Positions 1 to 7,353 of a stretch of DNA of 9,362 bases are shown in pieces. The stretch comes from Methylophilaceae bacterium (GTDB lineage: Bacteria > Pseudomonadota > Gammaproteobacteria > Burkholderiales > Methylophilaceae), in the NCBI GenBank assembly GCA_017880825.1, contig JADGRN010000046.1:1-9362 (forward strand). The letters run 5' to 3'. The stretch's first letter is position 1, and every line of letters starts with the position of its first letter. The translations under genes and the position numbers were made by a program. The notes under the pieces were generated by a model. The model had not been told where the DNA came from, ran no database searches, and saw only the letters and a list, made by a program, of their open reading frames with translations.

Positions 1-384
1 TTTCGTCACCGCAATCACCTCACTTGGCGATGCAAGGGGAGGAGGGCTGGCGCGAGGTTTGGGCTTGGACTGCGGCTTACGCGCTTGCTCAGGGTGAGTT
101 TGTGGCTGCGGCTCGGGATTATTGGTCGGTGTGTTCAGCGCTACCTTCGGTGTCAAAGGGTTTAATTGCACCACAAGCGGCTCTTCTATAGCCTTGGCTG
201 GAGCCTCTCCAAACCGCATGAGTTGTGGGGCCAGAGTAAATAACAACACCACATGCACAAGCAAGGACACAATAATCGCGATTAAGGTGCTGCGCCGAAT
301 ACGAATTTCCACATAAGCATCGCCGTGTGGGGTCAATACTCCGGCAGGCTCGTTGAGTCTTAGGGGTGTTTTATCTATCATCAT
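1..384 (-). CDS. TonB-like, membrane-anchored proline-rich protein (N-terminal part, runs off the left edge)
   Basis: An uninterrupted minus-strand frame runs from ATG at 384 to the window edge (128 codons, no stop). The first ~30 residues are polar and probably cytoplasmic (TPLRLNEPAG..., then EIRIRR). A single hydrophobic segment follows at about 32-51 (STLIAIIVSLLVHVVLLFTL). After ~75 the chain becomes rich in Pro, Gln and Lys (PEPQPQTHPEQ, KPQSKPKPRASPPP). An inner-membrane anchor plus a periplasm-spanning Pro/Lys linker is the layout of TonB and TolA-type energy transducers. Ser40 and His44 in the membrane segment have the S-x3-H spacing of the TonB anchor. The C-terminal receptor-binding domain is outside the window, so the family is not proven; a generic Pro-rich envelope protein is the alternative. 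A second ATG follows at 381. No clear Shine-Dalgarno precedes either. A 9-bp inverted repeat lies upstream (419-447). Confidence 0.7.
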   Translation of the reverse strand, partial: MMIDKTPLRLNEPAGVLTPHGDAYVEIRIRRSTLIAIIVSLLVHVVLLFTLAPQLMRFGEAPAKAIEEPLVVQLNPLTPKVALNTPTNNPEPQPQTHPEQARKPQSKPKPRASPPPLASPSEVIAVTK

Positions 385-418
385 ATTTTTTGCGGGCGTG
401 CTCAAAGCTGTGACAGGA

Positions 419-447
419 TACATTTATTGGGTGACTATATAAATGTA
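419..447. promoter_or_regulatory. 9-bp inverted repeat upstream of the TonB-like gene (possible operator)
   Basis: TACATTTAT (419-427) and ATAAATGTA (439-447) are perfect inverted repeats with an 11-bp spacer, so the half-site centres are 20 bp apart, about two helical turns. It lies 35-63 bp ahead of the ATG at 384, where a promoter or operator would be expected. A TATAGT-like -10 on the minus strand overlaps the repeat but has no convincing -35. A dimeric repressor site is possible; an A+T-rich coincidence is also possible. Confidence 0.3.
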
Positions 448-483
448 ATGAAGTTGCCGCGATTTCTTGATAGCCAAAAAATG

Positions 484-510
484 AAAAAGGCCAGTGCCTA
501 AGCGCTAGCC
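484..510 (-). terminator. Rho-independent terminator of tRNA-Asn
   Basis: Read on the minus strand, GGCTAGCGC (510-502), a 4-nt loop (TTAG) and GCACTGGCC (497-489) form a 9-bp stem with one G-U pair and one C-A mismatch. Five T follow directly (488-484). It begins 11 nt after the tRNA 3' CCA, which fits termination of a single-tRNA transcript. Confidence 0.65.
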
Positions 511-521
511 CTTTATTTATT

Positions 522-597
522 TGGCTCCTCGACCTGGGCTCGAACCAGGGACACACGGATTAACAGTCCGTTGCTCTACCAACTGAGCTATCGAGGA
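522..597 (-). tRNA. tRNA-Asn (anticodon GTT)
   Basis: The minus strand reads as a full cloverleaf of 76 nt. The acceptor stem is TCCTCGA (597-591) with TCGAGGA (532-526). The D-arm carries AGCTCAGTTGGTAGAGC. The anticodon arm is CGGACTGTTAATCCG with anticodon GTT. The T-arm is CCTGGTTCGAGCCCAGG, with discriminator G (525) and an encoded 3' CCA (524-522). It decodes AAC/AAU (Asn). It has its own promoter upstream and terminator downstream, so it is a monocistronic tRNA gene. Confidence 0.97.
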
Positions 598-612
598 ATC
601 GGTGAAGGCGTG

Positions 613-641
613 ATAATAAAGACTTAGCCATGTTTGGTCAA
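613..641 (-). promoter_or_regulatory. Sigma70-type promoter of tRNA-Asn
   Basis: On the minus strand TTGACC (641-636) and TATTAT (618-613) are separated by exactly 17 bp, close to the TTGACA/TATAAT consensus. The predicted start near 606 leaves a short leader before the mature 5' end at 597. It lies in the divergent intergenic gap with the AsmA-family gene. A TTG start at 634 for that gene would overlap this -35, which supports choosing its ATG at 661. Confidence 0.75.
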
Positions 642-660
642 TAATGAACTGGGGTTAAAA

Positions 661-2007
661 ATGATGAAGTGGGCACGGATTGCGGTAATTGCAGGAGTTG
701 TGATTGTGGGGTTGCTGGCGATCCCATTTTTGATCCCGATGAATACCTACATCAAGCAGGTGGAACAAGTTGCCTCGGAGAAACTGGGTGTGCCTGTAAA
801 AATTGCTTCTTTACGACTTGCTTTTCTACCGATACCGCGGCTGAATGTCGATGGTGTCCAAGTAGGCAATAACGCGGAGCTCAGTGTAGACCATGTTTCG
901 GTAGTTCCAGTCATTTCTTCCTTGTTTTCAAAAACCAAGGTGATTTCCAAGGTGCTGGTCAATAAGCCAGTCGTCAAAAAAGCTGCGCTGGATATCCTCG
1001 CATCTTTACGCAAGCAACAAGGCACGCCGGCCGGGGATACTTCCGTAGTCATACGGCACATTGTGCTGAAAGATGCCAAGCTGGAATGGCCTGACATGAA
1101 GCTGCCTGATATTGATGCGGACATTTCACTGAGCGATGCCAACAAACCGGAGTCTGCTGAAATTAGCAGCACTGATGGCAAACTCAAACTGCTTCTTATT
1201 CCTGAGGGTACAAAACAAAATATCACACTCACAGCCGACCAATGGACTTTGCCAGTAGGGCCGCCAATGTTGATTGACAAGCTGCAGATGGAAATGACGC
1301 TTGAAGAAAACCGGTTGCTGATATCCACTATCACAGCCACGCTTTATCGCGGCAAGGTCGCAGGTAACGCTGAACTGAGCTGGGCTAAGGATTGGCGCGC
1401 GAACGGTAAAGTGCAAATCAATGGGCTGGAAGTGGCGGAACCGACCAAACTGGTAAGCAAATCGACCCATGTCAGTGGCCGACTTTCCGGCAACGGCACT
1501 TATTCCATGAGTGCAAAAGAACCGGCACAACTTGCGGATAAGATATTGGCTGATTTTCGTTTCAAGGTGGACGACGGTGTACTGTATGGGCTGGATTTGG
1601 TGAAAGCGGCAAGTATATTATTGAAATCAGGGCAGAGTGGCGGAGAAACAAAGTTCGATGAGCTTTCCGGCTTATTACACGTAGTTGGCAAGCAATATGA
1701 ATTGCGCGATCTTAAAGTCAGTTCCGGGTTAATGGCGGCTAAAGGCGGGGTTAAAGTGCTGCCGAATAAATCGCTGGATGGCGTTATCAACGTAGAAGTG
1801 AAAACCGGCATTAATTTGGCAGCTATCCCTTTACAAGTGTCGGGCACGCTGGATAATCCGCAGGTATTTCCAACCAAAGCCGCATTGGCAGGCGCGTTAG
1901 CAGGCACCGCAATTCTCGGCCCCGGCGTGGGCACCTCGTTGGGTATTAAGGCAGGTTCTGCCGTGGATAAAATTAAGGGGCTGTTTGGTGGCTCTGACAA
2001 GAAATAA
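661..2007 (+). CDS. AsmA-family envelope protein
   Basis: A 448-residue protein. Residues ~5-27 form one N-terminal membrane anchor (RIAVIAGVVIVGLLAIPFLI). The next stretch, YIKQVEQVASEKLGVPVKI followed by LRLAFLPIPRLNVDGVQVG, is the typical start of AsmA proteins. The body alternates short beta-type strands; residues around 370-410 (LSGLLHVVGKQYELRDLKVSSGLMAAKG) resemble the AsmA C-terminal part. The tail is rich in Ala and Gly (LAGALAGTAILGPGVG) and ends in a basic GGSDKK. AsmA-like proteins are inner-membrane proteins with large periplasmic domains linked to outer-membrane assembly and, in larger relatives, to lipid transport; the role of this short member is not shown by sequence. ATG at 661 is preferred over TTG at 634 because GGGG lies 6 nt upstream and TTG overlaps the tRNA promoter; ATG at 664 is also possible. 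It is followed after 14 bp by the YetF-like gene, probably cotranscribed. Confidence 0.85.
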   Translation: MMKWARIAVIAGVVIVGLLAIPFLIPMNTYIKQVEQVASEKLGVPVKIASLRLAFLPIPRLNVDGVQVGNNAELSVDHVSVVPVISSLFSKTKVISKVLVNKPVVKKAALDILASLRKQQGTPAGDTSVVIRHIVLKDAKLEWPDMKLPDIDADISLSDANKPESAEISSTDGKLKLLLIPEGTKQNITLTADQWTLPVGPPMLIDKLQMEMTLEENRLLISTITATLYRGKVAGNAELSWAKDWRANGKVQINGLEVAEPTKLVSKSTHVSGRLSGNGTYSMSAKEPAQLADKILADFRFKVDDGVLYGLDLVKAASILLKSGQSGGETKFDELSGLLHVVGKQYELRDLKVSSGLMAAKGGVKVLPNKSLDGVINVEVKTGINLAAIPLQVSGTLDNPQVFPTKAALAGALAGTAILGPGVGTSLGIKAGSAVDKIKGLFGGSDKK

Positions 2008-2021
2008 GCAGGTATTTCATC

Positions 2022-2543
2022 ATGTTTAATTTAGCAGTACCTTGGTGGGAGCTGGTATTAAGAGGCGTCGTTGTTTATGCCCTCTTGATCATACTGTTAC
2101 GCATGACGGGCAAACGCCAGATCGGTCAACTCTCACCATTCGACCTGGTGTTGCTGCTGATACTTTCCAATTCAGTACAAAACTCAATGAACGCAGGGGA
2201 CAACTCCCTGATTGGCGGGCTAATTTCTGCGGTGACATTGGTAGTGCTGAATTACCTGGTCGGGCTGGTGACTTTTAAAAGCAGAAAACTGGAGGAAATC
2301 GTAGAAGGACGGCCGCAAGTGCTGATTCATGAGGGAAAACTGTTTGAGGATGTGATGCTGGATGCAAAGCTTACCCAGCATGAGTTGGATTGTGCCTTGC
2401 GGCAAGCCGGTTATTTCGCAATTGAGGAGGTAAAGCTGGCGATTCTGGAGAACAACGGCGGTATCAGCGCTCAGGGATATAGCGAAAAGCAGTCTGCGGA
2501 TAGTCAATTGAAGAAGGCCTCACTCAAGAGGCCTTTTAACTGA
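2022..2543 (+). CDS. YetF/DUF421 family membrane protein
   Basis: A 173-residue protein with three N-terminal membrane segments (about 9-27, 40-53 and 61-83). The YetF hallmark LRMTGKRQIGQLSPFDLVLLLILSN lies at about 26-50. The cytoplasmic domain carries RKLEEIVEGRPQVLI, LTQHELDCALRQAG and EVKLAILENNGGIS, the conserved pattern of the DUF421 C-terminal half. YetF-like proteins are widespread in bacteria; their biochemical role is unclear. Length is that of short single-domain members. The start ATG is 14 bp after the AsmA-family stop, with AGG about 9 nt ahead, so the two genes probably form an operon. The last codons (KASLKRPFN) are also the terminator hairpin, and the stop codon directly abuts the convergent aminotransferase stop. 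Confidence 0.88.
   Translation: MFNLAVPWWELVLRGVVVYALLIILLRMTGKRQIGQLSPFDLVLLLILSNSVQNSMNAGDNSLIGGLISAVTLVVLNYLVGLVTFKSRKLEEIVEGRPQVLIHEGKLFEDVMLDAKLTQHELDCALRQAGYFAIEEVKLAILENNGGISAQGYSEKQSADSQLKKASLKRPFN
2514..2537 (+). terminator. Terminator hairpin inside the 3' end of the YetF-like gene
   Basis: AAGGCCTC (2514-2521), loop ACTCAA and GAGGCCTT (2528-2535) form a perfect 8-bp stem followed by a T run (TTTT, 2534-2537, partly in the stem). It lies entirely in coding sequence, ending 6 nt before the end of the TGA at 2543. On the other strand it sits just past the aminotransferase stop, but the T-tract there is weak (TTCTTC), so it would serve the plus strand best. Confidence 0.7.
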
Positions 2544-3767
2544 TCAGCTTAATGCTTTGGCAATTCTATCCAGTGCATTTTTCAGATTGTCCATGGAGGT
2601 CGCGAAAGAGATGCGGAAATAGCCTTCTGTGCCAAACGCAGAGCCTGGCACCACGGCCACGCCAACGCTTTCAAGTAAATATTCAGACAGCGCCAAATCG
2701 GTGGCTTCCGATATTTTCCCGGCTTTATGCAAATTAGCGATGGCGATTCGCGCATCAGGGAAGGCGTAAAACGCACCACCTGCTTCAATGCACTTTAAAC
2801 CGGGGATTTCATTGAAGCGCTTCACCACAAACGCATGGCGCTCGCGGAAGGCAGCCACCATGGGCTCTATACATTGCTGCGGGCCATCCAGCGCAGTTTG
2901 CGCAGCAACTTGTGAGATGGAAGTGGGGTTGGAGGTTGATTGCGATTGCAGTATCTCCATCGCCTTGATGATATGCGCAGGCCCTGCAGCATAGCCGATA
3001 CGCCAGCCCGTCATAGAGTAGGCTTTGGATACCCCATTCAGTACGATGGTGCGGGGTTTAAGCTCAGGCCCGGCATTGAGGATGTTGTAAAACTTGGCAC
3101 CGGTTAAATTGACGTGCTCGTATATGTCATCCGTGGCCACCAGTATTTGCGGGTATTGTTTGAGCACATCCGCCAGAGCCTGCAGCTCTTTCAAGGTATA
3201 AACCGAGCCGGTAGGATTGGAAGGCGAGTTGATGATAAACAGCTTGGTTTTTGGGGTTATGGCCGTCGCTAATTGCTCGGGCTTGAGCTTGAAATCCTGC
3301 TCAATGCCGCACTGGATAATCACCGGCCTGGCCTCAGCGACCAAGGCAATATCCGCGTATGAAACCCAGTATGGAGCAGGGATGATGACTTCATCACCGG
3401 GGTTTAGCACGGCCAGCGCCAGGTTAAAAATACACTGCTTGCCACCCACACCGACAATGACTTCTTTTTCGGTGTATTCGAGTGCGTTGTCGCGTTTGAA
3501 TTTGGCGACAACCGCTTTTTTCAGGCTGGGAATGCCTGCAACCGGCGTGTATTTGGTAAAACCATTATCGATGGCTTGCTTCGCGGCATCTTTAATGTGT
3601 TGCGGGGTGTCGAAATCTGGTTCGCCGGCGCCCAGGCCAATAATGTCGCGGCCTTCGGCTTTAAGTCTGGCTGCACGAGCAGTAACGGCCAGGGTGGGCG
3701 ATTCCTTGATGGCTTGAACGCGTCGCGAAAGCTTCAAAGCCGATGGTGCAAAATCCAGTGGTTCCAA
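2544..3767 (-). CDS. aspC: PLP-dependent aminotransferase, aspartate aminotransferase subgroup Ib
   Basis: A 407-residue class I/II aminotransferase, full length for the family. Positions below count from this start. GAGEPDFDTP (~47-56) is the N-terminal substrate-site loop. GGKQ at ~108-111 contains the lysine typical of subgroup Ib. NSPSNPTG (~180-187) contains the cofactor-binding Asn. DDIYEH (~213-218) contains the Asp and Tyr that contact PLP. NGVSKAYSMTGWRIGY carries the Schiff-base lysine at ~248. GYFRISFA carries the carboxylate-binding Arg at ~385. The reaction is aspartate + 2-oxoglutarate to oxaloacetate + glutamate in the cytoplasm; some Ib enzymes also transaminate prephenate, which sequence cannot decide here. 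No ATG is available at the 5' end. A TTG at 3773 directly touches the AAGGAAG ribosome site (3780-3774), whereas TTG at 3767 is spaced 6 nt from it and is chosen; the longer form adds only MT. The stop abuts the convergent YetF-like stop. Confidence 0.93.
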   Translation of the reverse strand: MEPLDFAPSALKLSRRVQAIKESPTLAVTARAARLKAEGRDIIGLGAGEPDFDTPQHIKDAAKQAIDNGFTKYTPVAGIPSLKKAVVAKFKRDNALEYTEKEVIVGVGGKQCIFNLALAVLNPGDEVIIPAPYWVSYADIALVAEARPVIIQCGIEQDFKLKPEQLATAITPKTKLFIINSPSNPTGSVYTLKELQALADVLKQYPQILVATDDIYEHVNLTGAKFYNILNAGPELKPRTIVLNGVSKAYSMTGWRIGYAAGPAHIIKAMEILQSQSTSNPTSISQVAAQTALDGPQQCIEPMVAAFRERHAFVVKRFNEIPGLKCIEAGGAFYAFPDARIAIANLHKAGKISEATDLALSEYLLESVGVAVVPGSAFGTEGYFRISFATSMDNLKNALDRIAKALS

Positions 3768-3773
3768 AGTCAA

Positions 3774-3780
3774 CTTCCTT
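3774..3780 (-). promoter_or_regulatory. Shine-Dalgarno deciding the aminotransferase start
   Basis: AAGGAAG on the minus strand lies 0 nt from the TTG at 3773 but 6 nt from the TTG at 3767. Only the second spacing is suitable for initiation, so it favours the start at 3767. Confidence 0.6.
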
Positions 3781-3855
3781 GATGCGGAGTGAGTTTATGA
3801 GCAAAACCGTAATTTTACGCACAAAACCCACCCAACGGAACTTACGACACGCTAT

Positions 3856-4143
3856 TTAGCACTGAGTGGCATAACCTGTCGCTTCGTTGAACTGATCAGC
3901 AATATCCTTATCAATCTCGAGCAGAGCCAGTTCGATAGCATGCACTTCATCATTGTCACCTTTTTGTGACGCAATTACGTCGACACGGAACAAAGCGTCG
4001 ATATTCTTGGCATTGAGGCTGATAGCCTTGCGATAATCCTCTTCCGCTTCTTTGGCTCTGCCCATTCTTTAGCATTTGCTGATCGTAAGCATATGCCGAC
4101 GGCAATAGGCCCAGATGTAAATAAGCGGCAGGATAAAGCGCAT
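3856..4143 (-). pseudogene. Decayed small TPR protein gene
   Basis: The clear part is an open frame from ATG at 4065 to TAA at 3856: 69 residues beginning MGRAKEAEEDYRKAISLNAK, a good tetratricopeptide helix pair (GR..EAE..YR.AI.LN..N.DAL), followed by a second weaker helix pair. The first helix of the repeat is missing. The same frame extends upstream through one TAA (4071-4069) to an ATG at 4143 with GGGGA just ahead, giving a hydrophobic start (MRFILPLIYIWAY). This fits a gene of about 95 codons broken by a nonsense codon. A second reading is also possible: another frame over the same DNA gives YPAAYLHLGLL, a TPR-like helix, which would mean a frameshift instead. TPR units mediate protein-protein contacts. 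Whether the 69-residue remainder is translated is unclear; its ATG has no strong ribosome site. Confidence 0.5.
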
Positions 4144-4302
4144 GAAAGTCCCCAATAAGTGAGTTAAAGGTGAACTTCCGCCATGTTATCAGAACAGGCT
4201 GGGCTATCAAAAGCGACCGGAAATAGAAAGCAAAGTTCATGGCTCAGCCTGATAGAATGACCGGTCATTGAAAATAATCAGCTTGCTTACACGGTCTCCG
4301 TC
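4144..4302. other. Intergenic region ahead of uvrB
   Basis: About 160 bp separate the TPR remnant from uvrB. I see no convincing sigma70 promoter pair and no LexA box (CTGT-N8-ACAG). The one clear structure is a 14-bp palindrome at 4256-4269, described separately. Confidence 0.5.
4256..4269. promoter_or_regulatory. Perfect 14-bp palindrome upstream of uvrB
   Basis: AATGACCGGTCATT is identical to its reverse complement and lies 33 bp before the uvrB TTG. Its position suits an operator, but it does not match the LexA consensus and the regulator is unknown. It contains no coding constraint on either strand that I can see. Confidence 0.35.
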
Positions 4303-6351
4303 TTGATAGTCACTTACCCTAATAGCCAGTATCAGCTTTACCAACCGTTTGCGCCCGCCGGTGATCAGCCCGCAGCTATTGCAAAACTGGTGGACGGAAT
4401 CAATCAGGGCATGCGTTTTCAAACATTGCTCGGCGTAACCGGCTCGGGCAAAACCTACACCATGGCCAATGTCATCGCGCAAATCGGCCGCCCGGTGATT
4501 GTGATGGCGCCCAATAAAACTTTGGCTGCACAGTTGTATTCCGAATTCCGCGAGTTTTTCCCTAATAATGCCGTGGAGTATTTCGTTTCCTACTACGATT
4601 ACTACCAGCCGGAAGCTTACGTACCGTCGCGTGATTTGTTCATCGAAAAAGATTCCAGCATCAACGAGCATATTGAGCAGATGCGGCTCTCAGCCACCAA
4701 GGCCTTGCTCGAGCGCGAAGACAGCATTATCGTGGCTACCGTATCGGCCATTTACGGTATTGGTGACCCGGTGGATTATCACGGCATGGTGCTGCATCTG
4801 CGGCAGGGTGAGCCCATGAGCCAGCGTAATGTAATCCTGCTTCTGGTCGGCATGCAATATGACCGCAATGACTTTGATTTTTCCCGAGGTACGTTCCGCG
4901 TGCGCGGTGATGTAATTGATGTGTTCCCGGCGGAAAACTCCGAAACCGCGCTACGCATATCGTTATTCGATGATGAAGTAGAAGCGCTGACGCTGTTTGA
5001 TCCACTCACAGGCCAGATACTGCATAAAATTCCGCGCTACACGGTGTACCCCTCCAGTCATTATGTGACGCCGCGCGAGACCACATTGCGGGCGATGGAG
5101 AAAATCAAGGTTGAACTGCGCGAGCGCACCGATTGGTTTATCAAAAACAATAAGCTGGTAGAAGCTCAACGCATCGAACAGCGCACGCGCTTTGACCTGG
5201 AAATGCTCAACGAGATTGGTTTCTGCAAGGGCATCGAAAACTATTCGCGGCATCTTTCAGGGCGCAATCCGGGTGACCCACCGCCGACGCTGATCGATTA
5301 TCTGCCACCTAACGCGTTGATGATTATCGATGAAAGCCACGTTACCGTGCCGCAAATCGGCGGTATGTATAAAGGCGACCGTTCGCGCAAGGAAAATCTG
5401 GTGGATTATGGTTTTCGCCTGCCTTCGGCGCTGGATAATCGGCCGCTCAGGTTTGAGGAATTCGAGCAGACCATGCGTCAATGCGTGTTTGTTTCTGCCA
5501 CGCCGGCAACCTATGAAGCTGAACATACTGAGCAGGTGGTTGAGCAAGTGGCACGGCCTACCGGTTTGATAGATCCGGAAATCATCGTTAAGCCCGCCGA
5601 TACGCAAGTTGATGACCTATTGTCTGAAATCAAGCTGCGAGCGGATGTCGGCGAACGCGTGCTGGCCACCACGCTGACCAAGCGCATGGCAGAAGATCTC
5701 ACCGATTATCTGGCTGAGCATGGGGTTAAGGTGCGCTATCTGCACTCGGATATTGAAACCGTGGAACGCGTGGAAATCATCCGGGATTTAAGGCTGGGCG
5801 AGTTTGATGTGCTGGTTGGCATTAACCTGTTACGTGAGGGATTGGACATTCCAGAGGTGTCCTTGGTGGCCGTGCTGGATGCAGATAAAGAAGGCTTCTT
5901 GCGCTCGGAGCGTTCGCTGATCCAGACTGCTGGCCGCGCTGCACGCAATCTCAACGGCAAGGTGATTTTTTACGCTAATAAAATTACCCGTTCGATGAAG
6001 CTGGCAATGGACGAAACCGAGCGTCGCCGTAAAAAGCAGATGGCTTTTAACCTGGCCAATAATATTACCCCTGTAGGCATTAGCAAGGGTATCAAGGACA
6101 TGATCGGTGGCATCTATGACAAGGATGAAGCCAAACGCGAACTGAAAGCTGCGCAAGCGCAAGCCAGTTATGAAGCCTTGAGCGAGAAACAAATCCTTAA
6201 AGAGATGAAGCGCCTGGAGAAAGCCATGCACGACAGCGCCAAAAATCTGGAATTTGAGCAAGCGGCGGATTACCGCGACCAGCTTAAAAAGCTCAAGGCC
6301 AAGTTCTATGGAGCCGAGATACCGGATGATCTTGCCAGCGGAACGGCTTGA
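4303..6351 (+). CDS. uvrB: Excinuclease ABC subunit B
   Basis: A 682-residue UvrB, close to the usual ~670. It is the helicase-like damage-verification subunit of nucleotide excision repair, loaded onto DNA by UvrA and binding UvrC. Visible motifs: Walker A GVTGSGKT (44-51); the damage-probing beta-hairpin region [15 protein letters not shown] (~94-108); Walker B/motif II DESH (343-346); motif [10 protein letters not shown] (541-548). The C-terminal UVR coiled-coil domain from ~627 ([16 protein letters not shown]...[15 protein letters not shown]) contacts UvrC. The gene starts with TTG: the preceding in-frame stop is at 4258 and no ATG or GTG intervenes, while [10 protein letters not shown] matches the start typical of betaproteobacterial UvrB. 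No Shine-Dalgarno is evident. Codons 587-626 recur as a broken copy at 7201-7319. No LexA box was found. Confidence 0.98.
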   Translation: MIVTYPNSQYQLYQPFAPAGDQPAAIAKLVDGINQGMRFQTLLGVTGSGKTYTMANVIAQIGRPVIVMAPNKTLAAQLYSEFREFFPNNAVEYFVSYYDYYQPEAYVPSRDLFIEKDSSINEHIEQMRLSATKALLEREDSIIVATVSAIYGIGDPVDYHGMVLHLRQGEPMSQRNVILLLVGMQYDRNDFDFSRGTFRVRGDVIDVFPAENSETALRISLFDDEVEALTLFDPLTGQILHKIPRYTVYPSSHYVTPRETTLRAMEKIKVELRERTDWFIKNNKLVEAQRIEQRTRFDLEMLNEIGFCKGIENYSRHLSGRNPGDPPPTLIDYLPPNALMIIDESHVTVPQIGGMYKGDRSRKENLVDYGFRLPSALDNRPLRFEEFEQTMRQCVFVSATPATYEAEHTEQVVEQVARPTGLIDPEIIVKPADTQVDDLLSEIKLRADVGERVLATTLTKRMAEDLTDYLAEHGVKVRYLHSDIETVERVEIIRDLRLGEFDVLVGINLLREGLDIPEVSLVAVLDADKEGFLRSERSLIQTAGRAARNLNGKVIFYANKITRSMKLAMDETERRRKKQMAFNLANNITPVGISKGIKDMIGGIYDKDEAKRELKAAQAQASYEALSEKQILKEMKRLEKAMHDSAKNLEFEQAADYRDQLKKLKAKFYGAEIPDDLASGTA

Positions 6352-6392
6352 TACAGTGCAAGGCGTATCCCTTCCAAGCTCAACGTCGGAAT

Positions 6393-7160
6393 TTAAGGAT
6401 GCGTTTGCTCGGGCGCACCGTTCTTTTGGCAGACGAGCAGAATCTCATCCACCTTCTCGGTGGCTATCATCCCGGGGGCGAGGGCGAGCCTTTTCTGGAA
6501 GTGCATACCGAGCGGCATAAATATATTGTTGTACCACCACAGCGCGCGTGCGCGCCGATGGGTGAGAAACCACATGCCGATATCGACCAGACGCGATGAT
6601 TCCGGCTGCATCCCATAGACGGCGCTTTGCTTTACTACGAAGCCGTATTGCGCAAGCTTGGCTATGAGGCGCTCCGGCTCGTAGCGGCGGCGGTGCCCGA
6701 CGAAGTCGTCGAATGCCGTCCAGTACGACGGGTGAAGCGGTACCGAGAGCAGTAACGCTGCGCCGGGCGCAGCCACGCGTGATAGTTCGGACAAAGCTCC
6801 ATCCTCGTCGTCGACATGTTCGACAATGTCGAATGCGCACACGAGATCAAACGCGCCATCCCGAAACGGAAGCGAAGACACGAGGCCCCGCAGAGCGTTC
6901 GCGCCATGCGCGTGCAGTTTGGCAACCGCAGGCGCACTGATGTCCACGAAATGCGTCCCCTCGATAGGAAGCCGCGGCCTTAGCCCAGGCGCGACTTCAA
7001 GCCGCCGCTGCAATGGCGAGACCAGGGAGCAGACGAGCGGCCAGGTATTGAAGCGCTCGGGCTTAACCAGACGCGCGTCCGTCCAAAGCGGATCATAGAA
7101 TTGCCGGTTTACTTCAAGGAGTTCGAGGTCGCTGCGGGCATATAGTGGCACTGTATTCAT
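6393..7160 (-). CDS. Class I SAM-dependent methyltransferase (Methyltransf_11 type)
   Basis: A 255-residue protein with a Rossmann methyltransferase core. Motif I is LEVAPGLRPRLP (~54-65), where the usual E/D-x-G-x-G-x-G loop takes the form EVAPGLRP. The acidic end of strand 2 is VDIS (~72-75). DGAFDLVCAFDIVEHVDD (~101-118) is the strand-4 and post-motif region of Methyltransf_11. APGAALLLSVP (~131-141) is the next strand, followed by FVGHRRRYEPERL. No substrate domain is recognisable; relatives act on small molecules, lipids or sugars, and none can be chosen here. It is convergent with uvrB: only 41 bp separate the two stops. Its DNA is clearly richer in G+C than uvrB. The start ATG at 7160 has no good Shine-Dalgarno; GTTAGCA, resembling an attC R' box, lies 10 nt upstream. 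It is flanked on one side by intact uvrB and on the other by a uvrB fragment, which suggests insertion. Confidence 0.85.
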   Translation of the reverse strand: MNTVPLYARSDLELLEVNRQFYDPLWTDARLVKPERFNTWPLVCSLVSPLQRRLEVAPGLRPRLPIEGTHFVDISAPAVAKLHAHGANALRGLVSSLPFRDGAFDLVCAFDIVEHVDDEDGALSELSRVAAPGAALLLSVPLHPSYWTAFDDFVGHRRRYEPERLIAKLAQYGFVVKQSAVYGMQPESSRLVDIGMWFLTHRRARALWWYNNIFMPLGMHFQKRLALAPGMIATEKVDEILLVCQKNGAPEQTHP

Positions 7161-7200
7161 CGTGCAGCCATGCTAACAGCAGATATCCCGATTGAGGGGA

Positions 7201-7319
7201 AATATTACTCCCATAGGCACCAGCAAGCGTATCAAGGACATGATTGATGGAGTCTATGACAAGGATGAAGCCAAACGCGAACTGAAAGCTGCGTAAGCGC
7301 AAGCCAGTTATGAAGCCTT
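7201..7319 (+). pseudogene. Broken partial copy of uvrB (codons 587-626)
   Basis: These 119 bp align without gaps to 6061-6179 in uvrB (constant offset 1140), with 11 mismatches. Ten fall in the first 60 bp and one in the rest. In the uvrB frame it reads NITPIGTSKRIKDMIDGVYD and on to YEAL, with one stop (CAA to TAA at 7294-7296). Many changes are synonymous or conservative, as expected of a diverged functional allele rather than random decay. Similarity stops sharply at both edges. It has no start codon and lies in the gap between the two methyltransferase genes. Confidence 0.92.
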
Positions 7320-7353
7320 ACTTTGGCACGTTCAGAGCGACGTCTTCAAAAGC

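Noticed and set aside
747..1340. 197-codon minus-strand ORF opposite the AsmA-family gene
   Set aside because: Serine-rich, low-complexity antisense shadow with no recognisable domain; the plus frame has clear AsmA features.
4144..4302. LexA/SOS box expected ahead of uvrB
   Set aside because: No CTGT-N8-ACAG or near match found in the interval.
4237..4671. 144-codon minus ORF across the uvrB 5' end
   Set aside because: Antisense shadow of conserved UvrB motifs; no family resemblance.
6378..6384. GCTCAAC, a match to the attC R'' consensus just past the uvrB stop
   Set aside because: A single short box without a paired R' or L boxes at suitable distance; likely chance.
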